From contig NC_053389.1 in assembly GCF_905171765.1 (NCBI RefSeq), positions 786,414,772 to 786,478,771 on the forward strand: a DNA stretch of 64,000 nt, given 5' to 3'. Positions 56,564 through 64,000 of this stretch are shown piece after piece. The notes beneath the pieces are model-generated. The model had not been told where the DNA came from and searched no databases. It saw only the letters and a program-made list of their open reading frames with translations. Position numbers and translations under genes: made by a program. The stretch is from Bufo bufo. Taxonomy: Eukaryota > Chordata > Amphibia > Anura > Bufonidae. How positions within the stretch are numbered: the first letter of the stretch is position 1; each line of letters starts with the position of its first letter.

Positions 56564-57946
56564 CCCAAAGTAGGGGTCCTCATAGACTGGTCCTGTGAGG
56601 AACAACAACAGGCAGGTGGAGACGGGACCGAGGTCTCTCCACCGGGATGCTGGGCAGCTGGCCCAGACCCTAAGCAGCAGCTGGAGTTGCCAGGTGTGGA
56701 CGCAGGTGGTCCTTACTCGCAAATGTTGAGGGACCTCACAGACTGGTCCTGGGAAGACCCACAGATGGCAGGTGGAGATGGGACCGAGATCTCTCCACCG
56801 GCCCTACAGGGATGCTGGGCAGCCGGCCCACATCTCCAACTCCAAATGGGGGTAATACAGGGAGAGAAGTGTGTCGTCCTCCCTCCCCAGCGGCAGTGTA
56901 CTTTGAAGGGAGAGGAGACAACCGGTCTGTCTCCCCAACCACAGGGGAACAGCACCCCTAACTCCAATGATGCAGATGAGACCGCAGTCTCTGCACCAGG
57001 CCTACTGGGATGCTGGACGGCCGGTACAGAGTCCCCACCAACCCCGCAGGAATGCCAGGAGGAGGAGGTAAGCGATCCCTCCTGTCCACAGCTGATACGC
57101 AACAAGGTCCTGGGGGTAGGATTCCCTGACCCCATCCTAGCGGAAGAGCTGGCATCTGGGCAAAGCGCAGTTGGCCTCTGCCCTCCTCTATCCTCTTCTC
57201 CAGAGGCTGACTCCACACAGGCTTCCCCAGCGGAAGAACTGGCATCGGGGCAGAACACAGTTGGCCTCTGGCCTCCCCTATCCTCTTATCCAGAGCCTGA
57301 CTCCCCACAGGCTACCCCAGCAGAAGAGCTGGCATCTGGGCAGAGCGCAGTCAGCCTCTGCCATCCCCTATCTTCTTCTCCACAGCCGATCTGCAACAAG
57401 GTCCTGGGGATAGGATTCCCTGACCACATCCCAGCGGAAGAGCTGGCATCTGGGCAGAGCGCAGTCGGCTTCTGCCCTCCTCTATCCTCTTCTCCAGAGG
57501 CTGACTTTCCACAGGCTACCCCAGCGGAAGCGCTGGCATCTGGGCAGAGTGCAGTCGGCCTCTGCCCTCCCCTATCCTCTTCTCCAGAGCCGGACTTCCC
57601 ACAGGCTACCCCAGCGGAAGAGCTGGCATCTGGGCAGAGCGCAGTCGGCCTCTGCCCACCAAGTAACTACAGCTCCAAGCTAGAAAGCAACAAGGAAGCA
57701 AGGAGTAGCAGATGCCCCCTCAACAGCTGGGGACATACAGAACAGAGCCAGGCCCCAAAATTCAACAGGTCCAGTATTGGGTTGTGGGTGGACTGCCAGA
57801 CTAACTCAGATACCGACCGGCATGAGGTCAGGTATCTGGTTAGTCTTCCCTGGGAGGGGGAGATGTGTGGCGAAACCAACCTCGCCACTGGGTTTTGGAG
57901 AGACCTGGCTACCAGCCTCTTGCCTCAGGATTATGGCCCATACTAA
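56564..57946 (+). CDS. Repetitive proline-rich protein, array copy 2
   Basis: Nearly identical to copy 1 at 53987-55369 and the same length, with rare replacements (NDAD for NDAY, PDPILAEE for PDPIPAEE). The first in-frame ATG is at 56723. It has six PAEELASGQ-type units. The C-terminus again crosses the polypurine tract (LPWEGEM) and reads into LTR 3 before its stop. Both copies stay open over 460 codons although the sequence is repetitive. No known domain was recognised. Confidence 0.6.
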   Translation, partial: PKVGVLIDWSCEEQQQAGGDGTEVSPPGCWAAGPDPKQQLELPGVDAGGPYSQMLRDLTDWSWEDPQMAGGDGTEISPPALQGCWAAGPHLQLQMGVIQGEKCVVLPPQRQCTLKGEETTGLSPQPQGNSTPNSNDADETAVSAPGLLGCWTAGTESPPTPQECQEEEVSDPSCPQLIRNKVLGVGFPDPILAEELASGQSAVGLCPPLSSSPEADSTQASPAEELASGQNTVGLWPPLSSYPEPDSPQATPAEELASGQSAVSLCHPLSSSPQPICNKVLGIGFPDHIPAEELASGQSAVGFCPPLSSSPEADFPQATPAEALASGQSAVGLCPPLSSSPEPDFPQATPAEELASGQSAVGLCPPSNYSSKLESNKEARSSRCPLNSWGHTEQSQAPKFNRSSIGLWVDCQTNSDTDRHEVRYLVSLPWEGEMCGETNLATGFWRDLATSLLPQDYGPY

Positions 57947-58743
57947 CTTTAAAGGAGAAGACAGACACAGCTTAAATCTGTCTTTGGAATGGTATTTTGT
58001 TATGTGAGGGTACCCAGATAGCCCATGTTATTGTATTTGTGTATTCTGAGTGCCATTCACCTAATGATATGCACTCAGACTTGAGCTATCTGGGGATATG
58101 TTAAATGTCTGTGTTTGCTGTGGGGGTGTGACATTGTGTGTTTGGGTGGTGATTTCTGTCCTGTTTAGTCTTCACATGTGTATTGGCGATTTCCCTTTGT
58201 CCTGAGAGATAATTGAATTGCTCCTCGGGTGTCTCCAGGGCAGAGAGGAGGAAACCATGATGCATTGTGGGGATGTGTTGTGTCTGTGTATCCTGAGTGC
58301 TACGTATCTGTCCTGTGTCACAGTCTTCCTTCTGGTCCCCTAGGGGCGTGTCCACCAGATGGGGACCTGCATAAATACGGGCGGGTAGCCCTCAATAAAG
58401 TGTTCCTGTTTTATACCTTTATGAAGTCTTGGCTCATGTTTGGGGGATGGAATAACTACACTCTTGGGGATTGCTATATCACAATACTCCCCTGAGTATA
58501 AGCTCTTGTAAGAGCTTGCTCCTGGTTCCTGTCTCTGGATTTAGGAGAGGTTCACCCACTGGAGCCTGGAGCCTTGTCGTAGGTCCAGGGTGGGTAGGAG
58601 ACGGCGAGACCTCCACCAAGCTTCGGCGGTTCATGAGGTCTGCAGTGCTGACGGTGTCCAGTGGAGTGCTTGGAGTCCTCTGGAAGCACTAGGAGCATCT
58701 ATCGACGGAGGTACCCAGTCGGGGTGCTAGGCGTTCCGTTACA
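57866..58743 (+). repeat. Array LTR 3 (878 bp)
   Basis: It starts TGTGGCGAAACC and ends CCGTTACA. Transposase sequence resumes at 58745. Same control signals as LTR 1 and 2. Confidence 0.93.
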
Positions 58744-59896
58744 TTCCAAGAAAGTCCAGCAAGCGCCAGGATCGTCTCCTAAAGAGGATTCAGCTGCGGG
58801 ATCGGAGTGCCACCAGTGCAGAGCTTGCTCAGGAATGGCAGCAGGCAGCTGTGAGCGCATCTGCACGCACAGTAAGGCGAAGACTTTTGGAAGGTGGCCT
58901 GGTGTCAAGAAGGCCAGCAAAGAAGCCACTTCTCTGCAAAAAAAACATCAGGGACAGATTGATCTTCTGCAGAAAGTATGGTGAATGGACTGCTGAGGAC
59001 TGGGGCAAAGTCATATTCTCCGATGAAGCCTCTTTCCGATTGTTTGGGGCATCTGGAAAATGGCTTGTCCGGAGAAGAAAAGGTGAGCGCTACAATCAGT
59101 CCTGTGTCATGCCAACAGTAAAGCATCCTGAGACCATTCATGTGTGGGGTTGCTTCTCATCCAAGGGAGTGGACTCACTCACAATTTTGCCCAAAAACAC
59201 AGCCATGAATAAAGAATGGTACCAAAACACCCTCCAACAGCAACTTCTTCCAACAATCCAACAACAGTTTGGTGAAGAACAATGCATTTTCCAGCACGAT
59301 GGAGCACCGTGCCATAAGGCAAAAGTGATAACTAAGTGGCTCGGGGACCAAAACGTTGACATTTTGGGTCCATGACCTGGAAACTCCCCAGATCTTAATC
59401 CCATTGAGAACTTGTGGTCAATCCTCAAGAGGCGGGTGGACAAACAAAAACCCACTAATTCTGACAAACTCCAAGAAGTGATTATGAAAGAATGGGTTGC
59501 TATCAGTCAGGAATTGGCCCAGAAGTTGATTGAGAGCATGCCCAGTCGAATTGCAGAGGTCCTGAAAAAGAAGGGCCAACACTGCAAATACTGACTCTTT
59601 GCATAAATGTCATGTAATTGTCGATAAAAGCCTTTGAAACGTATGAAGTGCGTGTAATTATATTTTACTACATCACAGAAACAACTGAAACAAAGATCTA
59701 AAAGCGGTTTAGCAGCAAACTTTGTGAAAACTAATATTTCTGTCATTCTTAAAACTTTTGGCCACGACTGTACATTTGGAGCAAGCCCAGGAGGGGAGAG
59801 GAGGAGGAGGATGAGAGTGTGGCAAAGGCAGCAATGATAGGTGTGGTAGTACTCACGGTGGAAGTCCTCACTCTGATGTTCCCTAGACCATCCAGT

Positions 59897-60715
59897 GATT
59901 AGTGATGAGAAGGAGGTGCCATATTCGATTTCGACGAAATTCGTCGAAATCGAATATTCGTCATTATTCTAGTTATCGCGATTAATATGCGATTTAAATA
60001 ATCGCGTATTGCGATTTTAACTTAAGGTAACTTTCCTATTGGTTTGATATCTAGAATTAGCGAAGATGACGAATATGACGAATGTATTCGTCATATTCCT
60101 CAAAACGAAGATAATGAAGTATTCTCCATATTCGTTTTAGCTCCATATTCGTCAACTTCGCTAATTCTAGCAATCAAATAGGAAAGTTGACTAGAGACAG
60201 CTACGTTTTTAATTTGCTATGCGATAATATTACTTAGCTTTTTTTTTATAAATAAAATAATTATAATACTTGATAATTATAATTATTCTATTTATTTTTA
60301 AAAAAAGCTAAATAATATAATCGCATAGCGAATTAAACACAGCTGTCTCTATAGTCAACTTTCCTATTTGATTGCTAGAATTAGCGAAGTTGACGAATAT
60401 GGAGCTAAAACGAAGATGGAGAATACTTTGTTAACTTCGTTTTGAGGAATATGACGAATACATTCGTCATATTCGTCATCTTCGCTAATTCTACCAAGCC
60501 AACCATAGTAAACCAGGTCTAAGTTGAAATCGCAATTCGATTAATTCAAGTTATAATAATCGAATTGCGATTTCAACTTAGAGCTGTGTTTCTAATGGGT
60601 CAGCTTGCTAGAATTAACGAAGTTAACGAATATGGAATATAGCAGTGCTAAGTTGAAATCGCAATTCGATTAATATAACTTGAAGTAATCGCATTGCGAT
60701 TTCAACTTAATTCTC
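59897..60715. repeat. Large AT-rich palindrome
   Basis: The start AGTGATGAGAAGGAGGTGCC is shared with 32096. Its core is an inverted pair of about 240 bases centred near 60265: left GAATTAGCGAAGATGACGAA (60052), right the complement ending near 60490. Smaller palindromes with ATCGAATTGCGATTTCAACT follow to 60715. It is non-coding. Confidence 0.8.
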
Positions 60716-60828
60716 ACATCCGACAGTACATTCTAGTATGGAGGCGTTCTCATGGTGATGGGGACACTCCATGAGCACGGAAGTCGGCAGAAGCGGCAAC
60801 GGGCATTCCCTTCGGAATGGACCCCAGT

Positions 60829-62775
60829 CCATATAACCTCTTCTATATCTCCTCCTATTACTCCATATAACCTCTCCTATATCTCCTCCTATTACTCCAT
60901 ATAACCTCTCCTATATCTCCTCCCGTTACCCATATAACCTCTCCTATATCTTCTATTACTCCATATAACCTCTCCTATATCTCCTCCTATTACTCCATAT
61001 AACCTCTCCTATATCTCCTATTACTCCAATAACCTCTCCTATATCTCCTCCTATTACTCCATATAACCTCTCCTATATCTCCTCCTATTATTCCATATAA
61101 CCACTTTTATATCTCCTCCCGTTACTCCATATAACCTCTGCTATATCTCCGCCTATTACTCCATATATCCTCATCTATATATCCTCCTAATATCTCCTCC
61201 TATTACTCCATATAACCTCTCCTATATCTCCTCCTATTACTCCATATAACCTTTGCTATATCTTCTCCTATTCCTCCACATAACCTCTCCTATATCCCTT
61301 CCTATTACTCCATATAACCTCTATTATGTCTCATCCTTTTACTCCATATAACCTCTCCTATATCTCCTTCTATTACTCCATATATCATATCTTATATCTC
61401 CTCCTATTACGCCATATAATCTCTCCTATATCTCCTCCTATTACTCCATATATCATCTCCTATATCTCCTCCTATTACTCCAGATAACCTCTCCTATATC
61501 TCTTCCTATTACTCCATATATCCTCTCCTATATCTCCTCTTATTACTCCATATAACCTCTCCTATATATCCTCCTATTACTCCATATATCCTCTCCTATA
61601 TCTCCTCCCCTTATCTTCTTCTATTACTCCATATAACCTCTCCTATATCCCCTCATATTACTCCATATAACCGCTCCTATATCTCCTCCTGTTACTTCAT
61701 ATAACCTTTGCTATATCTCCTCCTATTACTACATATAGCCTCTCCTATATATCATCCTGTTACTCCATATAACCTCTCCTATGTCTCCTCCTATTACTCC
61801 ATATAACCTCTCCTATATCTCCATCTATTACTCCATATAACCTCTCCTATATCTCCTCCTATTACTCCATATAACCTCTCTTATATCTCCTCCTATTACT
61901 CCATATATCCCAGGCATCCTCAAACTGCGGCCCTCCAGCTGTTGTAAAACTACAACTCCCACAATGCCCTGCTGTAGGCTGATACCTGTAGGCTGTTCGG
62001 CCATGCTGGGAGTTGTAGTTTTGCAACAGCTGGAGGGCAGCAGTTTGAGGATGCCTGATATATCCTCTCCTATATCTCCTCTTATTACTCCATATAACCT
62101 CTCCTATATCTCCTCCTATTACTCCATATATCATATCCTATATCCCATCCTATTACTCCATATAACCTCTCCTATATCTCCTCCTATTACTCCATATAAC
62201 CTCTCCTATATCTCCTCCTATTACTCCATATAACCTCTCTTATATCTCCTCCTATTACTCCATATATCCTCTCCTATATCTCCTCTTATTACTCCATATA
62301 ACCTCTCCTATATCTCCTCCTATTACTCCATATATCATATCCTATATCTCCTCTTATTACTCCATATATCCTCTCCTATATCTCCTCATATTACTCCATA
62401 TAACCTCTGCTATATCTTCTCCTATTCCTCCATATAACCTCTCCTATATCCCCTCCTATTACTCCATATAACCTCTATTATATCTCATCCTATTACTCCA
62501 TATAACCTCTCCTATATCTCATTCTATTACTCCATATAACCTCTCCTATATCCCCTCCTATTACTCCATATAACCTCTATTATATCTCATCCTATTATTC
62601 CATATAACCTCTCCTATATCTCCTCCTATTACTCCATATAACCTTTCCTATATCTCCTCCTATTACTCCATATATCTTCTACTATATCTCCTCCTATTAA
62701 TCCATATAACCTCTCTTATATCTCCTCCTATTACTCCGTATAACTTTTCCTGTATCTCCTCCTATTTCTCCATTT
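60829..62775. repeat. 34-bp satellite, about 53 copies
   Basis: The unit TCCATATAACCTCTCCTATA plus TCTCCTCCTATTAC repeats every 34 bases with moderate divergence and some shortened units. It is purely pyrimidine-rich on the plus strand except for ATA steps. It is interrupted once, at 61911-62057. Confidence 0.95.
61911..62057. mobile_element. Hairpin hAT-like MITE inside satellite
   Basis: A 147-bp near-perfect palindrome, CAGGCATCCTCAAACTGC to its complement, with ATATATCC on both sides (61903-61910, 62058-62065). An 8-bp duplication and CAGG ends suggest hAT. The satellite itself contains ATATATCC, so the duplication is less conclusive here. Confidence 0.75.
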
Positions 62776-62935
62776 ACCCTCTTGCTCCACATAACAGTCC
62801 TATGTGACTCATTACACCTCCCTCCAGATTTTCTGTCCATGTTCCATAAATGGTTACTGTTGCTCCAAACAATCCCACCCTTTCATCATAACACGTGTCA
62901 TAATAAACCTCTTTCAACAATTTTTTTTCTTGCAG

Positions 62936-63136
62936 TTTATTCCAAAGCTCGCAGCTTTGGTACCTCTTGAAGCTCTGGGACAAGCAGATCATTCTGGTCC
63001 ACATCTGACAATTGTCAAACTTCAGTCAGAGTCTGCAAGTTTTTCTGGGACACTTTCTACATTCTTCTCACTATGGAGGTCTTCTGTCACTGGTCTCTGA
63101 TCATCATAGCAGTACTCAGAGCCTGCAGAGTGCATG
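62936..63136 (+). CDS. Signal-peptide exon of a second, IgSF-like gene
   Basis: ATG at 63073 opens MEVFCHWSLIIIAVLRACRV then HG, ending in phase 1 at a strong GTAAGT donor (63137). This is a short N-terminus with a hydrophobic core (LIIIAVL), like a secretory signal. Phase-1 signal exons are the rule in ICAM and other IgSF genes. A pyrimidine tract and TTGCAG ending at 62935 could be the acceptor of this exon, making 62936-63072 5' UTR; alternatively transcription starts nearby. The Ig domains would lie beyond the window, so the family assignment is inferred only from position and intron phase. Confidence 0.5.
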
Positions 63137-64000
63137 GTAAGTTCTATCCTGGCATGCAGAATCTATATGGTTAATATATCGTGGGAAAGTGATTGCTTTG
63201 GTATGTTCCTGTATGTTAAATTTCCAGGCTTGTCAGGTCACAACATGAGGTAGTGAGCATATGGAGCCATATTGAGGTTTAGAACTGTTTAGTGACTTTT
63301 TAATACCGTAGCTAATCCGTATTATCCTTTCAGTCTGCAGTTGGTCTTTTCCAGTCTGTAGATTGTAACTTTTTAAGTTTCAGAGCTTATTATTTTTTTT
63401 CGGAATCAAGGGAAAACAAAAAAACAAAGAAAAACAAAACTGCAGAATTTGGCTTAGTGTCAAGGAGGAACCTCCCTGGTGGGTAGGGCTGGTTCCACTT
63501 AGCAAAGACTGTAGTCACATACCCAAAAGGAGTATTCTAGAGATCTTGTTCCATCATATACCCCACTTTGGAGACATCTTGAAGGTTTATAGTCGTTGGA
63601 GAACAACTTTGTTTATTTGTTCTGCTCCTATGTCAGATCACTTGCTCAATTCAAAAAGTTAGGACTAGTGTATGTGGTAATATCTGACCATGGTACCTTG
63701 GGTTCACCAGAGGAAATTATTATGAAGACCCATCTCTAATCCATATGTCTCCTCTTCATTTCCTTGAAACTTAAAGGAGTTTGATCCACAAAAACATTTC
63801 TCACCTATCCACAGGATGCATGATCAATGGGTATCTCACCACTGGGACCTCCACCGATCATCAGTACACAGGTCCTGTATCCTCTGTTTGAATGCACCTG
63901 TGGTTATACACACTCAGTAGCGCTTCATTCAATGTCTATAGAACTGATGGAGATAAAACTTTACTCAGCTATCTCTGTTGATCCCAAAAGGCATTGAATA
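63137..64000. other. First intron of the second gene (partial)
   Basis: No further exon seen. 63780-63990 is a dispersed repeat (CACCTATCCACAGGATGCAT; ACCTCCACCGATCATCAGTA) of the same style as 14497-14852. Confidence 0.45.

Larger units (their letters stand above)
52780..58743 (+). mobile_element. LTR retroelement array: LTR-int-LTR-int-LTR
   Basis: Three direct LTRs (52780-53593, 55289-56166, 57866-58743) alternate with two internal regions of 1695 and 1699 bp. Each internal region begins with a primer-binding site and ends in a polypurine tract, and none contains protease, RT or integrase. It is therefore a nonautonomous LTR retroelement in tandem form. No clean target duplication is visible: the left flank is GGGCGTC, the right TTCCAAG. 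Confidence 0.9.
52611..59594 (+). pseudogene. Tc1 transposase, two halves plus one nonsense codon
   Basis: The N-terminal half (52611-52779) starts MVTCKETRAAIIALHKNGF, a helix-turn-helix paired-like domain. The C-terminal half (58745-59594) carries the second DNA-binding helix set, the catalytic DD34E core (VIFSDEASF; CIFQHDGAPCHKAK; NSPDLNPIENLW) and ends QHCKY. The insert and a TGA at 59373-59375, just before PGNSPDLNP, are the only severe lesions, so the copy was young when hit. The enzyme excises and inserts the element at TA sites. Confidence 0.9.
52248..59770 (+). mobile_element. Tc1 transposon, split by retroelement array
   Basis: The ends CAGTCGTGGCCAAAAGTTTT and its complement lie between TA dinucleotides (52246-52247, 59771-59772). 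Without the 5.96-kb insert at 52780-58743 it would be a normal 1.6-kb Tc1 with one transposase gene. The same family supplied the deleted copy at 39955-40364, which shows the uninterrupted sequence at the insertion site. Confidence 0.93.

Overview
The window reads as vertebrate nuclear DNA, most likely from a frog or toad. Genes are intron-rich and sparse. About nine tenths of the sequence is transposable-element debris of the mix typical of anurans: Tx1-type L1 LINEs, chromodomain (sushi-type) Ty3/gypsy elements, a Penelope-like element, Tc1 transposons, and many TTAA- or 8-bp-TSD miniature elements. Nothing prokaryotic is present.

Host genes. The plus strand carries the 3' part of an ICAM-like immunoglobulin-superfamily gene. 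It has four Ig-domain exons (7545-7778, 8973-9230, 10543-10803, 11499-11759), all phase 1 to phase 1, then a 10.3-kb repeat-filled intron and a short last exon (22079-22164). That last exon encodes a hydrophobic C-terminus with no cytoplasmic tail. The earlier exons lie before the window. A second plus-strand gene seems to begin at 63073 with a signal-peptide exon, also phase 1, which suggests a tandem pair of IgSF genes.

Region by region. 1-2537: Penelope-like element with RT/GIY-YIG remnant and a hammerhead-like ribozyme. 2538-3010: LTR fragment. 3011-7241: Tx1-L1 ORF2 broken by a solo LTR and a hAT miniature element. 7242-22400: the ICAM-like gene, whose introns hold MITEs, a fold-back Tc1, an L2-like LINE and three minisatellites. 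22499-26091: hAT-like MITE, Tc1, LTR/leader fragment. 26092-33500: degraded chromovirus (gypsy 1, minus strand), nested insertions, solo LTRs and a palindromic array. 33551-40364: MITEs, a 2.4-kb TTAA-ended modular repeat and a Tc1 deletion derivative. 41925-50001: Tx1-L1 (minus strand) split by a nearly complete chromovirus (gypsy 2, 42565-48200, TSD CTAAG). 52248-59770: a Tc1 transposon split by an LTR-internal-LTR-internal-LTR retroelement array that encodes a repetitive proline-rich protein. 59897-62775: palindrome and 34-bp satellite. 62936-64000: start of the second gene.

Points most worth following up: the retroelement array with its repeat-protein frame running into the LTR, the triplicated ICAM domain with a GPI-like tail, the 5S-rRNA-like block in the gypsy 2 LTRs, and the hammerhead motif in the Penelope-like element. 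All calls come from reading sequence and conceptual translation; no database search was run.
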